Origin: Biscogniauxia marginata
Lineage: Eukaryota > Ascomycota > Sordariomycetes > Xylariales > Xylariaceae
Direction: 5' to 3'
Length of the DNA stretch: 64,000 nt
Assembly (NCBI GenBank): GCA_022695795.1
Contig: MU404181.1
Span: 1-64,000, forward strand
Made by a program: the position numbers and the translations under genes. Under the pieces are notes generated by a model that worked only from the letters and a program-made list of their open reading frames with translations, did no database searches and was not told where the DNA came from. This document shows, in pieces, positions 1-13,277 of the stretch (its first letter is position 1; every line of letters starts with the position of its first letter).

Positions 1-95
1 ATATTTTTATATTTTTATATTTTTATATTTTTATATTTTTATATTTTTATATTTTTATATTTTTATATTTTTATATTTTTATATTTTTATATTTT
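1..95. repeat. (atattttt)n octamer microsatellite at window edge
   Basis: About 12 uninterrupted copies of the octamer atattttt run from the first base, so the array continues outside the window. It is followed by AT-only sequence. It is not a TTAGGG-type telomeric array. Confidence 0.9.
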
Positions 96-983
96 AATAA
101 TAATAATTAATAATTTATTAATTAATATAAAATTATAAAATTAATTTTTAAAATAAAAATTAATATATAAATATATATATTTAAATATATTTAAATATTA
201 AAATAGTTTTAACGATCATTTTAAATTTTCCTTTTTCTTTATTTTAAATATTTTTATTAATAAACTAAGAAATTAAACTTTATTTTAAACCTTTTATATT
301 ATTATAATATTTTTATTTTTATTATTATTTTAAAATAAAAAAGGTTTAATATTTAATTATAATAAAATATAAAAGAAATTAATAAAATATATAAATTAAT
401 AATATTTAACTTTAAAGTTTTATAATTTATTTTAATAAAATCTTAAAATAATTTAATATAATATTTTATTTATTACAAGTTTTTAACTTTTAATTATATA
501 TTATATATTAAATATATATATAAAATATGTTTAATAAGCGATGTTAATTATTAAGTTTATTTAACATTTATATTTTTTATTACATTCTCCTTAATTAATA
601 CGTTGCATATTACTTATTATATTCACAGTGTCATAGGACCTACTCACATTAAACTTAATTGGCTAAGAATGGTACGGGAAAAATAAGGTAGTGTAACTAC
701 ATACCTACCTATACAGTTGGAGAACGCATATATTGGGCACACACGCGTATACGAGGTTAGGCAGATTGTTCTATGAGTCATATTGTCAGCGCGTAACGCG
801 GGATAGGCAAATGTCACGAGATGATTAGAAGCATAAATAAACAGCTTCGTCGCCAACGGATCTTAGACGGCAAGGCGGACCATAACGTATCATAGCTTCA
901 TAATACAAGACCACATACACCCCTTTGACAGACAGCCCGTACAAGATCAATTAGCCCCACGTTTCAATTGGCCTGCCCTGACA
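96..983. other. AT-rich flank, then 5' region of the HET gene
   Basis: Positions 96 to about 620 are almost pure A/T with no recognisable repeat. Composition changes abruptly near 630-650 to ordinary mixed sequence, which leads into the HET gene start at 984. No gene is supported here. The 641-983 stretch is the probable promoter and 5' UTR, but no specific element can be identified. Confidence 0.5.
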
Positions 984-3717
984 ATGTGGTCAGTTTCCAA
1001 GTTAAAGGCCAAGCTATGTTCCTTGGTATTTGGAAAACCACCAACAGAAACTTCGAACCAATTGCGATTAGAGACCCAGAAGAGACAACATGCATCACTT
1101 CTGGAATCATCTAGCGACGTCAAGAACATCATAATCGACCTTTGCGAACGAGATAAACGCTTTCTGTTCCTTAGTGAATCAATCAAGGGGTTCTTATTTG
1201 GTGACTTCGGCTTAGGTCAGACATTGGTTAAATTATTACCTTATTTCACTTCCCTTTCAGATGAAGCCGGAGCCAGTGGAATACAGAACAATCCTCCTCG
1301 AGATATATTGAAGGATCTGGAGGAAATAGAGCAAGGCCACTATGAATCTACGCGCCTGCTCTCTGAGATCATCTATTCGGCCATTTACGAAATTCTGAAC
1401 GTGTTCGATATTCCTATAGCGATGGAACAGGTTCCAGCCAAACACGACCTAGCTGCGCAGCTCGACGTCTTATGTACTCTGAATGAAAGGTCAAAAAACT
1501 CAAAGCTACGACCACTAGGACCAAAAAATCATACATCACTGGAGAAATCAGAAGGAGATACAAATACAGACCTATATTTACATTGTTCCATACGCACAAT
1601 CAACGGGGATTTAATACCCAATCAAATCCGGGTTCTTCATATACATCCTGGTTCCGAGGAAAGTCCAATCAAATGCTCTTTAGAAGGGCATGATCTAGGT
1701 AAAAGGGGGGTTGATGAGGCTCTATCATATGTCTGGGGTAAAAGCAAATCCCACAAACGTATCTTCGTTAACCAAAGCTCCTTTTGGGTAACTATAAATC
1801 TTTTCAACATCCTTACAAGTTTGCGCGATCGGCATAATAAAAGGACCATTTGGGTCGATGCGATATGTATAAATCAATTGGATTTTGAAGAAAAGACGCA
1901 CCAGGTCCGCCTTATGCGAGATATCTACACCAAAGCAACAAAAACTGTTATCTGGTTGTCTGGGCGAACTCTAGAGGAACAGGTAGCCGCAACCCCCCAA
2001 TTAACTGTTTCCAACAATCCAGACGATGTTCTTGCTCATCTTCCTCCAAATTTCATGGGAAATACGATAAACCAATACGACCTCACTAGAATTCTCGAAG
2101 AATTCCATAGATTGGAATCAGCTTCCGAGGCTGACGAGAAGGGTTGGGCGCTAATGACCATGCTCCTTCATTGTGTCAACGTAATCATGTCACAGGAATG
2201 GTGGGAGAGGGTATGGACCATACAAGAGGCTGCTCTACCTCCAGAACATCCACGCATCTTATTCGAAGGGTACGACTTTTCATTCGGGGACTTGATAGCC
2301 GCACTCAAAGCCGTTAACGGTTTGCCAGCCTTTGTGTCTGAGGGGCATCCAAACTTCATGGACAAAACTGAAGACGGACCTCCTGGTAAGTGCACTTAAC
2401 TTGCGCTCTACCTTACCTGTCTCTTGTATCATTTTGACTGCGAAATAGACGCTATAACGGCTGCATGCTAAACTTTGTTCTTATATTATAGACGTTAAGT
2501 TCCTTGCGGCAGCCTTCCAACACCAAATGCTGTATTGGCTAAGTCAGCGTCGAGAGCCGGTATTAGGACTTCTCCGTCCAGGCCAGGAGAAGGGCATGGA
2601 CTGGTCAAGTCCTATAAAGAGATCGCTTCATTCCCTTCTTTGCGAAACAAATGCATATCGAGCAACGAACCCTCGAGACAAAATCTTTTCACTGGAGTCC
2701 TTATTACCAAGTATTTCAGGCCAGCTAATTAATGTGGATTACAACGAACCTATTGAAGATGTATTCAGACGTGCGACAGCGCGCTGCTACAACTCATTCA
2801 GCATAACAGCCGGTATGTCAGCAACATTCAAACTCTTAATTGAGACGCAACCAGACCCTATCAATGCTCCATCTTGCCCGTCCTGGGTTCACGATTTTAC
2901 ATACTCTGATGTAGAGTCTCATCGAAGCCAATCAGTACAGGGGGCTACCCTTGATGGATATGTCTTTGATAAGACACATTGGCAACCTGCATACAAAGAG
3001 TTAAGCGGACTTAGCCCACCTAGATGCTTTGCCACCCCATCAATTCTATTTTGCTCGGGGGTTGAAATAGACATCATCTGCCGAACAGGTATCATACCCG
3101 ACCTTAGTGGTCCTCATTCTCATCAAAAATTATTTGACTTCGTCAGAGATATCACACATGAGTATCCAATGTACGTTCAAAGTGTCGCGGAACACTTATT
3201 ACATCTGTTGGAACTGTACCCCGATCGAAACCCCAATAGACGAATACAAGAGCCTGGTTCTGAGTCTAATGCTCTCCGGAATCATGAGATGATTCCTGCA
3301 CAAGCCCCGAGGAAAATGAAGACACAGATAAATCAAACCACTGAACAACGTTTCAAGAACACACTATACCTACAAGTCGTGGACTTATTCACCTTGAATA
3401 GTGAAAGTGATCCGGATGCAGGACGGAAGATTGACAGCGATCAGCAGTTGCGTGAAATCGCTGGTAAGGAATTCTTCACCACAAATGGAGGGCTCGTGGG
3501 AATTGCTACGGCACCCAGTATCCAAAGGGGTGACATAGTCTCCTTACTTCACATGTCTCCTGTATACTACATCGTCAGAGAGGTAGAGCATCAGGATGGC
3601 ACGAGGAAGGACGTACGAAAACATCGGATCGTTTCGCGCGCGGTCGTAAGCGAGAAGCAGGACAAAATGAAGGGACGGATTGAAAGCTGTCAGAGCTGCA
3701 ACTTCCAGATTGTTTAG
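984..3717 (+). CDS. HET-domain (heterokaryon incompatibility) protein, 875 aa, two exons
   Basis: Model: join(984..2385,2492..3717). The 106-nt intron begins GTAAGT, ends TTATAG and has CTAAAC as a possible branch site; splicing joins the frames in phase 1. The HET domain is clear from about residue 245: ALSYVWG (246-252), WVDAICINQ (290-298), VIWLSG (322-327) and WWERVWTIQE (406-415), followed in exon 2 by NPRDKIFSLESLLP. In fungi HET proteins trigger non-self recognition and programmed cell death after hyphal fusion. That role is inferred from the family; no partner or allele system is visible. The roughly 240-residue N-terminal region before the domain is not recognised. The frame is fully open and its composition is normal, although RIP-ruined DNA begins within 600 bp downstream. 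Confidence 0.93.
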
Positions 3718-4275
3718 GCACTAAGTGTTCACAGGTTTTTTCTTTCTTTTATTTTTTTCCCTTTCCATAGTTTCATCCATCGGCCTGATTTTTTCCTTGT
3801 TTCATTAAATTTGATGGAGTATTCTGTAATCTTTTACGCTTACTTTGAGTTTTGTCGCCCCTTCTTTCTTCACCCTCCCTCTCCTTTTATTAGTTTTAAT
3901 TAAATTAAACTAACTTGAAAAAATAAGGCAACTTACTTATTTAACGTATTTAAGTCATTATTTAACTTGTTTTTTATATTTTAAATATTACTTTATTAAA
4001 TTAAAATTTAATATGGGCTTATAAGTTTTTTTTTAACTTTATATATAAGTTTTAACTTTAAATAACTTAAATAAAAAAGATAAAAGTTTATATATAAAGC
4101 TTAAAAGTTTATAACTTATAAGGCTCCTTTTTCTCTTTATATAATTTATTTATTTATATATATACTCTTTATATATTTACATTAAAATTTAATTAATTAA
4201 AACGTATATTATGTCGAGCGGGTAAGCTAGGTATAACTAGTGTATTTTTATAAAAAAGGGATAAAACAAGATAAA
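3718..4275. other. HET gene 3' flank grading into AT-rich DNA
   Basis: Pyrimidine-rich 3' UTR-like sequence (3718-3900) gives way to RIP-like A/T DNA. No gene or recognisable element is seen before the LTR at 4276. Confidence 0.5.
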
Positions 4276-4750
4276 TGTGACGAACCTCCCTGTGTGTTCC
4301 TAGTTAGCTGACTTCATAAGTGAGTACATACTAGGTTTTCTTGATTTAAAGGTAATAGTTAATTAAAATTAGTTTAAAAGGTTTATAATGCTTTGTTCGT
4401 TAAAGAGATTTCAAAGTACTTTTATTATAATATTAAAGAGTGATTATAGTCTTAGATTAATAGCTAAAAAACTGAAATAAATAACTAGATATATAAGAAA
4501 TCTTATTTTTTTTATATTTATTATTTTATTTTTTATTCCCTATAATTAATATGTTAAATACCTTTAAATGAGTCTTATTTATACTTATTTATTCTTTATT
4601 AAATACTATTAAATAAGTCTTATTTATATTTATTTATATTACATAATAATAAGTCGTTTTCTTTTTTAAAATCCATGTCTAAGCTGGATATAAAAAGAGT
4701 AAAAATAGTACCTTTGTTATTTAATTGTTTACTTTGGTTAGTTCGTGATA
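4276..4750 (-). repeat. 3' LTR of chromovirus E (475 bp)
   Basis: Begins TGTGACGAACCTCC on the plus strand and ends ..TTCGTGATA, a mutated form of ..TTCGTAACA. The end nearest 4276 is the shared 3' half of the LTR family. The U3 part is the AT-rich subtype also seen at 10478-10937 and 13278-13707. Confidence 0.85.
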
Positions 4751-4918
4751 TTATTTCTTTCTTTTTAAAATCTTTGTTTTTAAAGACTATTAAATAAGTC
4801 CTTTTTTATTTTTATTATATTTATTAATTATAGTATTAAACGTCGTCGTGAAAATTAAAGGTAAAAGCGTAAAGAGCTTATTAATTAAATTAACCGAATA
4901 AACTTTAATATTGATATT

Positions 4919-5299
4919 ATGTTTTGTTTTTATTGTTTTAGTTATAACTTAAAATATATAATGTCGCTTAAAGTATTAAAGAAATATAATAAATGCGTTT
5001 TTTATCGTCGTTAATATAATAAAATAAGAATTCTTTTTAGCTTTTTTCGAAACTTGGATTATAAAGAAAAGCGGTTATATTTATAAAAACGTTAAGTTAA
5101 AGAAGCTTTAAAACGACTTTACCGAGAAATAACTAAGATTATAACTCGAGTAAATCGAGAAATAGTCGAAATTATAACTCGTGTAAAACGGCTTCGTCGC
5201 TAAAAAGAGTTATTAAAAAAGAAAGGTTTAAAAATGCTTTAACGTGGTTTTTAAAATTTAAATAATTTAGAGAAGTAAAAACGTTTAAAAGAAAAGTAA
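4919..5299 (+). pseudogene. Antisense accessory ORF of chromovirus E: Cys6 motif plus coiled-coil-like tail
   Basis: Runs opposite to the element's gag-pol, between chromodomain and 3' LTR. The frame starts ATG at 4919 and spans about 126 codons with scattered TAA, all explicable as CAA->TAA. Cysteine or cysteine-derived tyrosine positions are codons 3, 6, 13, 23, 26 and 33, giving C-x2-C-x6-C-x9-C-x2-C-x6-C. Several remain Cys (FCFYCF, NKC). Beyond about residue 55 the chain is Lys/Arg/Glu-rich with heptad-like Leu/Ile spacing (for example VKEALKRLYREI), suggesting a coiled coil. The frame is close to the one in element F (12736-13114). The cysteine spacing matches Zn(II)2Cys6 clusters and resembles abundant short uncharacterised fungal Cys-rich/coiled-coil proteins. 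Function is unknown. Confidence 0.7.
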
Positions 5300-5596
5300 T
5301 AATTTCTAGCTAAGTAAGCTAGAGTTACTTTCGAGGCCGTCTCCTCTTTAAATTTATTTTTCTTAAATTAAGATCTTGAAATTTAGGTTTTTTTAACCGA
5401 TTTAAGTTTTGTCGATAAAACTTATTAAGCTTAATTATTAGGTTTTTTAAATGCCTAAATAGTTTTTACGTGTTTTTTTAATGAGTAATTTTTTTATTTA
5501 ATTAAATATTATAATTAATTACCGACCTTTTTTAAGTTTAAAATCTTTTTTACTTTATATTTATTTGGTTTTTTTTTTAATTTCGTTTCGGGTTTT

Positions 5597-6038
5597 TATA
5601 ACGAACCTCCTTATGTATTTCTAGTTAACTAACTTCACAAGTAAATACGTATTAAGTTTTCTTAATTTAAAGGTAATAATGAATTAAGATTGGTTTAAAT
5701 GATTTATAATGTTTTATTTGTTAAAGAGATTTCAAGGTATTTTCACTATAGTATTAAAGAGTAGTTATAATCTTAAATTAATAGCTAAGGAACTAGAATG
5801 AATAACTAGATACATAAGAAACCTTAAACTTCTTATATTCTTTCTTCCTTTTAAAGTAGCTCTATATCTCTTAGTGTTTAAGAGTAATAAAGACACTTCT
5901 TTTATTGTGTTTAAAACACTTATAAACACACTCTTTTAAGTGGGGCTTTCTAGACGCTTAACCGGAAATTCTCCGAGTGATGCCTGAGACTTTAGGCATC
6001 TTTTTCCTTACTTGTTAGTTACATGTTAAATTGTAACA
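5597..6038 (-). repeat. Solo LTR nested in chromovirus E, with target-site duplication
   Basis: 442 bp, from TATAACGAACCTCC (TG changed to TA) to ..TTGTAACA. It interrupts E between its chromodomain and integrase C-terminal sequence. The flanking 5-mers are gtttt (5592-5596) and atttt (6039-6043), identical apart from one G->A transition. This supports a true solo LTR whose duplication was itself mutated. Confidence 0.85.
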
Positions 6039-9000
6039 ATTTTTAACGAGGTGTTTTTTAATATTAGTTTTAAAAGTAAAATATAAAATATAAAATATAT
6101 TTTAAATCCTTTAAAAAAAAGAGTTTATAATTAACTTTTAAAATGACTTTTTTAATTTTATATAGTTTTAACTTTTTAAACTTAAGTTTTTTATTAGGTT
6201 ATTTTATTTTAATTTAAAGCGTTTTTGTTAATACGTTTTATTATTAATAAAGTAAGTAAACTATATTTTCTTTTTTAAAAATTAGTTCTTTAATTCTTTT
6301 TTTATTATAATACTTTGTTATTTTGTTTTAAATAAATTATAATTTTTTTTATAACCGTAATTATATTACTTAGACTTTTTTAGATAATACCTTTATTTTT
6401 AGGGCTTTTATTTCGACTTTCGGTGTTTTTATAAATTCGATTTATTATTTTTAAATTTCTGTTTTTTGTTTATATATTGTTTTGTATAATGCCATTTTTA
6501 TGTTTTTATTAACCGAAGTGTTATACGTTATTTAAGTTACTAGTAATAATTTTATTTAGTTGTTTATTTCCTAGTTAATATAACTTTTTAAATATTATTT
6601 TATTATTTAGTTTAATTTCTTTATTTATTTGTTTATTTAAGGATAATACGTTATAAATAACTTTTATTTAACTTTTATTCGTTTTATTAAGCTAATTTAA
6701 AAATTTAATATAAATAACTTATCTTTATTCGAAATAATACGTTTTAATAATTTATATTTATTAACGTATTTTTTAAGAAACTAAAAACTAGTTATTTTAC
6801 TATATTTAACATGTTAAACGGTAAAAAGTAAGTATATTTCGTAAATTTATTAATAATTATTTATATATTATTATAAAGTACTCTTATAATAAGATTTTTT
6901 AATTTAAGAAGTTTTATTACAAAATTCTATGTAATTATATACCACGCTTTATTAAGTATTTAAGTTAATTATAATAATTTATATAGTTTATATCGTGATA
7001 TTTTAACTTTATTATAAATATTATAAATCTTTATAATTTTTTTAATTGTTTATCGCATTTCTAGAAAGTCGAATTCTTTTTAAAGTCGTTTTATCGTTTT
7101 AAAAATTCCTTAGTAACCGTGTAAGAGGTGTTTATAAAATTCCTTAATGAATTCGTCTTGTATTCATTTTAATATATAAACCTTTTCTTTATACGAGAGA
7201 AGTTTATTACTAAATCCTTGTTAAAACTATAATTATTTTTCTTTTTAATTATTTTTCTTTTTAATTATTTTTCTTTTTAATTATTTTTCTTTTTAATTAT
7301 TTTTCTTTTTAATTATAATTCTCTTTAAAACGTTATTTCTAGTCTTTTATATTAATTTGTATATAAATTAATATAATTAATTCGTTATTTTATTATTTAA
7401 ACATCTAAATATCTCTTTTATTGATTTTTAACTTATAATTTCCTTTTTCATTAAAAAGATTTACTTAAATGTTTTTTTCCTTTAATGTAATAAATCTTAA
7501 AATTAAAATTAAATAAGAAAATCATTTAACGCTTATGTTTTTAATTAAGCGTTTATATTATTATAAATCGTATAAAGTTTTTATTTTTTTAATGCTTTAA
7601 TAACTATTAATAGTTCCTTATTATAAATTTAATAGTTTAATTTAGCATTATGTAGTGCCTTAAATAAGTATGCGACTAAGTACCATTTTTTATTGTTTTT
7701 TAGTTACTTTAAAACTACTTTAATGGCGAAATTTAAGGCGTTTATTCTTAGTTGTTTCTTTTTATTTTCGTTTAGAAATTTATATATAACTTTATTAGTT
7801 ATAATTTATTTTAATTACTAAAAAGCTCGTTTAGCTTTTTTAATGAAATAAAAAGCTTTTTTTTATTTTCGTTAATGGTTTAGCAATTCGCCCGAAATCT
7901 TAAATAAGTTATTTAACGTAATTAATAAAGCCAAGAAATGCGCGTACGTTTATAACACTCTTAAGTTTTAATTAATTCTTAATTATTATTATTTTTCTTT
8001 TTTAAATACGGATTTCTTTTAAACTTATTATAAACCTTAAATAGTCTAGTTTTTTAATATGTTATTCACTTTTAATTAAATAAACGAGTAAATTTACCTT
8101 TTCTAGGGCTTTTAATATTTGTTTTATATATTTTTTATACTTTTTTTGGGTTTTAAATAAATTAGTATATCGTTTAAGTAAATAAATATAAATTTATTTA
8201 AAAACTTGCAAAGGATTATTATAATTATATGTTAAAATATAACGGGTGCGTTAATAAGTCTAAATAACATAACTTTATATTTATAATATTTATATATTAT
8301 TTAAAAGGCTATATATTATTCGTGTTTTTTAGTTATTTTAATTATATAATAATTATCGCAGAGGTTTAATATTATAAAGATTTAAGTCTTATTAATTTAT
8401 CTTTTTATAAGTTTCATTAATAATAATAAGTATTTATTCTTTTTTGTTACTTTGTTAAGATGTTAATAATTAATTACTCGTTTCCACATTAAATTTCCTT
8501 TTTTATTAACATGTTACTTTTTATTTTTATCGACCTTTAATATTATAATTACCGGGTATCTTAATAAGGATTTTAATTTTTAAATGTATCTTTTATTAAG
8601 ATTTTTTAAAATTCTTTTTTATAGTACTTTTTGTTTTTTTTTTAATTTATAAGATATACTAGGAATAGTTTTAGTTATTTTCTTTCTTTAAAATGAATTT
8701 AGTGGTTTCACTAGTTATATTTTAATAATTCTTTTTTTATTTTATCTTTAAATAATTTATAAAAACGGAGATACTCGCGTGATACTCTTTTCGTTAAATC
8801 TTTAAGCTTAGTTATTTAAATTATATAGGCGATATGTTTCGTTTTTATATCTATTTTTTTAGTGTCACTTGCGATACTTATTTTATAACTTATAATAATT
8901 AACTCCTTTTAATTTTAATCTTAATAAAGCGTATTTATTTCGAAATTTATTCGTAAATTATTTTTTTAAGTTAATTCATTTTTAAGATTATATTATAACT

Positions 9001-9185
9001 TAATATATATATAATGTTAAAAATAACTTATTTAAAATGTTTTTAAATAATTACTAAAAAAGGAATTATTTTTTTTAATACTTTATTATTCTCGTAATTA
9101 AATATATATCTTTTAAAGTTTCGTAATTAATATAAACTTTGTTTATATATTTATAATATATTATTTTTTTAAGTTACCTCGATTA

Positions 9186-9633
9186 TGTTACGAACCTCCT
9201 TTTCTCTTTCTTGTTACATGTGGGTCATATAACTAGAAAAACGGCGTTAAGCGCTTAATTAAGAAAAAACGCTAATAAATTAGTGAATTATAAATAAGAG
9301 ATTCATGATTTAATAATTCAATAGATCATTAAATCATGAATAAGAAATTAATAATTCAATAATTTACTTAATAATAGGAAGGGAAGAACGGGTATAAATA
9401 AATCAAAGTTCCTTATATATCTAGTTATTTATTCTAGTTCTTTAACTATTAATTTAAAACTATAATCACTTTTTAATACTATAATGAGAATACCTTGAAA
9501 TTTCTTTAACGAATAAAACATTGTAAATCACTTAAATTAATTTTAACTCATTATTACCTTTAAATTAAGAAAACCTAATACGTACTCACCTGTGAAATTA
9601 GTTGATTAAAAACACATAAAGAGGTTCGTCACA
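9186..9633 (+). repeat. Solo LTR nested in chromovirus E, perfect TSD
   Basis: 448 bp, from TGTTACGAACCTCC to ..GAGGTTCGTCACA, flanked by the identical 5-mer gatta (9181-9185 and 9634-9638). It splits the protease-proximal part of E, whose homology resumes directly at 9634. The U3 subtype (TTTTCTCTTTCTTGTTAC.., AAGCGCTTAATTAAG) is shared with the 3' LTR at 43696-44097, with a short extra duplicated stretch here. Confidence 0.9.
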
Positions 9634-10477
9634 GATTAAAATATAACTTTTATTTATTTTTAAATTTATAAGGGCTTTATACTTCTTTTTATTATACTTG
9701 ACTTTAATTATAATGGTATTATTAAGTTTTAATTAAACTTTGTATAAATATTTATTATTTATAACTTCTCGCTGCTTTATTAGCGAGAGCTTTTATTGTT
9801 TTTTGGTTTTTTATATTTCCTTTTTTTTAGGTTTTTTTAAATCGTTATAACCTTAATATCTTTTTATTTTTAGGCTTTTATAAGAGCGTATTTTTAGTAA
9901 TCGTTATTTAGATAAATTTTTTAATTACTTTTTAAGTAGTAAAAAGTAAAAGGTTTATTCTTTATATAAAACTTTATATATTAAAACTTTAATTCCTTTT
10001 CGAGGGCCTTTTTATAACTTAAATCTATTTTTTTGTTAATTCGAAGCTTTTTAAAGCTTTAAATTATTTTCGAATAAAGGGTATAATTCTCGGATTTACT
10101 TATTAAAAGTAACTCGATATCTCTTTATAAGTTTATATATAGTTTTAAAAACTTTTTTTCTTTTTTGAAATATGCCTTAACAATTTGTTTATAATTTAAT
10201 TTAATTATACGTATTTTTATTTATTATTTTATTAAGTGCTTCTTTATAAAACTAAATAAATTAATGTTATACTTAGCTTGTTTTTCGAGTTAATATAAAA
10301 GATATAGTTTTTTTATAATTTTTCTTAATTTTATTTTTTTCGAAACCTGTTTCGAGTAAATTATATATATTATATAGTATTAAGATGTAATATATATAAC
10401 CCTTAGCGATTGTTTTGTTGTTTTTTTCGGAACTTAAGTAAAGATAATATACTTTAAAATATTATGATTATCGTGGG

Positions 10478-10937
10478 TGTTACGAACTAACCAGGGTAAG
10501 CAATTAAATGACAAGGGTATTATTCTTATTAATCTTGCTTTTATACCGAACATAAATTCTGGAAGGGAAAGTAACCTATTGTCACGTGATATGGATATAT
10601 GTAAATAAAACACATTTAGTAATATCTAGTAAAGAATGGATATATGTAAATAAAATACATCTAATAACATCTAGTGAAGAATAAATAAGTATAAATAAGA
10701 TTTATTTAAAGGTATTTAACATATTAATTATGAAAAATAAAAGGTAAAATAAATAAGTATAAAAAAACGATGTCTTTTATATGTTTAATTATTTATTTGA
10801 GTTTTTTAACTATTAATTTAAGATTATAATTACTTTTTAATATTATAATAAGAATATCTTAAAATCTCTTTAACGAATAAAACATTATAAAAATTTTAAA
10901 TTAAAAAAACCTAGTATATATAAAGAGGTTCGTCATA
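10478..10937 (+). repeat. LTR at the junction between elements E and F
   Basis: Begins TGTTACGAACTAACC and ends ..GAGGTTCGTCATA (460 bp). The retained U3 contains TCACGTGA (near 10584). Left flank gtggg and right flank ttatt do not match, so this is not a simple solo insertion. It separates minus-oriented E from plus-oriented F and probably marks a recombination junction. Confidence 0.8.
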
Positions 10938-12735
10938 TTATTAATATCTATTTAAATTACAAAAACCTTACATGATTTATAATAACATAAACGCTTAATT
11001 AAAGATATAAGCATTAAATAATTTTCCTATTTAATTTTAATTTTAAAATCTATTATATTAAAAAAAAGGAAAACATTTAAATAAATCTTTTTAATAAAAA
11101 AGGAAATTATAAGTTAAAAATTAATAAAAGAGATATTTAAATATTTAAATATTTAAATAATAAAATAACAAATTAATTATACTAACTTACATGCGAATTA
11201 ACATAAGAAACTAGAAATAACGTTTTAAAGAAAGTTATAATTAAAAAAGAAAAATAATTATAGTTTTAATAAGGGACTAATAATAAACTTCTCTCGTATA
11301 AAGAAAAAGTCTACGTATTAAAACAAGTATAAAACGAGTTTATTAAAGAATTTTATAAACACTTTTTATATAGTTACCAAGGAATCTTCAAGACATTAAA
11401 ACAATTATAAAAAGAATTTAACTTTTTAAAAATAAAGTAAATAGTTAAAAATTATAAAAAGTTGTAATATTTATAATAAAATTAAAACATCACAATATAA
11501 ACCATATAAATTATTATAATTAACTTAAATACTTAAAAAAGCATAACATATAATTATATAAGATTTTGTAATAAAACTCCTTAAGTTAAAAAACCCTACT
11601 ATAAAAGTACTTTATAATAACATATAAATAATAATTAATTAACTTATGAAATATATTTACTTTTTATTATTTAACGAGTTAAACACAACAAAATAATTAG
11701 TTTTTAATTTCTTAAGAGAATATATTAATAAACATAAATTATTAAAACGTATTATTTCAAATAAAAACAAGTTATTTATATTAAAGTTTTAAATTAACCT
11801 AATAAAACAAATAAAAATTAAACAAAAGTTATTTATAATATATTATTCTTAGTTAAACGAATAAATAATAAAATTAAACTAAATAATAAAATAATATTTA
11901 AAAAGTTATATTAACTAAGAAATAAATAATTAAATAAAACTATTATTAGTAGCTTAAATAACGTATAACACTTTAATTAACGAGGATATAAAGATATCAC
12001 TATATAAAGCAATATATAATTAAAAAACGGAAATTTAAAAACAATTAATTAAACTTACGAAAGCATTAAAAGTTAAAATAAAAGCCTTAAAAGTTTAAGC
12101 AGTATAATTACGGTTATAAAAAGAATTAGAATTTATTTAAAATAAAATAACAAAATATTACAACAAAAAAAGAATTAAGGGATTAATTCTTAAAAGAGAA
12201 AACATGATTTATTTACTTCGTTAATAACAAAACGTATTAATAAAAACGCCTTAAATTAAAACAAAACGACTTAATAAAAAACTTAAATTTAAGAAGTTAA
12301 AACCATATAAAATCGAGGAAGTTATCTCGAATATTAATTATAAACTAAAACTACTAAAGAAATTTAAAGTACATTCAATTTTTCACGTATTGTTATTAAA
12401 ACCAACACCAAAAAACGCTTTATTAAAAAATTAACTAAAATTTAAAAAAACCAAATAAATATAAAATAAAAAAGATTTTAAACTTAAAAAGAATTAATTA
12501 TAATATTTAATTAAATAAAAAAAGTATTTATTAAAAGAAAATACATAAAAACTATTTAAATACTTAATAAACTTAAAAAACATACTTAATAAATTCTATT
12601 AACAAAACTTAAATCGGTTAAAAAGGCTTAAAATTCAAGATCTTAATTTAAGAAAGACAAGTTAAAAGAGGGAACGACCTTAAAAGCAATTTTAACTTAT
12701 TTAATTAAAAATTATTATTTAACTTAAAAACGTTT

Positions 12736-13114
12736 TTACTCCTTTTTTAAACGTTTTTACTTCTTTAATTTATTTAAATTTTAAAAATTACGTTAAAGTA
12801 TTTTTAAACCTTTTTTTAATAACTTCTTTTAACGACGAAGCTATTTCATTTAAGCTATAATCTTAATCATTTCTCGATTTACCCGAGTTATAATCTTAGT
12901 TATTTCTTGGTAAAGTCGTTTTAAGGCTTCTTTAACTTAACGTTTTTATAAAGATAACCGCTTTTCCTCGTGGTTTAAATTTCGAAAAAAGCTAAAAGGA
13001 ATTCCCACCTTATTATATTAACATTAATAAAAAATGTATTTACCATATTTTTTTCGATACTTTAAGCGATATTACACACTTTAAGTTATAATTAAAATAA
13101 TAAGAATAAAGTAT
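12736..13114 (-). pseudogene. Antisense accessory ORF of chromovirus F
   Basis: Counterpart of the frame in E. The start codon is changed ATG->ATA at 13114. Cys/Tyr spacing C-x2-C-x6-C-x9-C-x2-C-x6-C is kept, with most cysteines now Tyr and one surviving in NLKC. One extra A in a run of seven (about 13050) shifts the frame, and E has one more codon in the KKKGLK stretch. The lysine-rich tail (VKEALKRLYQEITKII) is nearly the same as in E. Stops are TAA/TAG derivable from CAA/CGA/TGG. Confidence 0.65.
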
Positions 13115-13277
13115 AATATTAATATTAAAACCTATTTAATTAATTCGATTAATAAGCTCCTTATAACTTTACTTTTAATTTTCACGACGACACTTAATAC
13201 TATAATTAACAAATATAATAAAAAAAAGATTTACTAAATAATCTTTAAAAATAAAAATTTTTAAAAAGGAGAAATAG

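Larger units (their letters stand above)
4276..10477 (-). mobile_element. Chromovirus E (Ty3/gypsy, chromodomain type), RIP-degraded, 5' end missing
   Basis: Minus-strand element read right to left. The 3' LTR is at 4276-4750, then come an antisense accessory frame (4919-5299), a chromodomain region (about 5360-5590), integrase (about 6040-7750), RNase H and reverse transcriptase (YLDD-equivalent region near 8150-8190), and protease and upstream pol to 10477. All match the complete element A in order but are riddled with stops. Two younger LTRs are nested in it (5597-6038 and 9186-9633). The homology stops at 10477, which corresponds to about position 31121 of element A, so gag and the 5' LTR are absent. 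A plus-strand LTR abuts the break. Confidence 0.88.

Noticed and set aside
1..95. Possible telomere at the window edge
   Set aside because: Repeat is an A/T octamer, not TTAGGG-like, and is not arranged as a chromosome end.
7230..7310. Direct repeats in AT-rich DNA as a CRISPR-like array
   Set aside because: It is a short (ttattttttctttttaa-like) simple repeat inside RIPed integrase sequence, with no spacers and in a eukaryotic genome.
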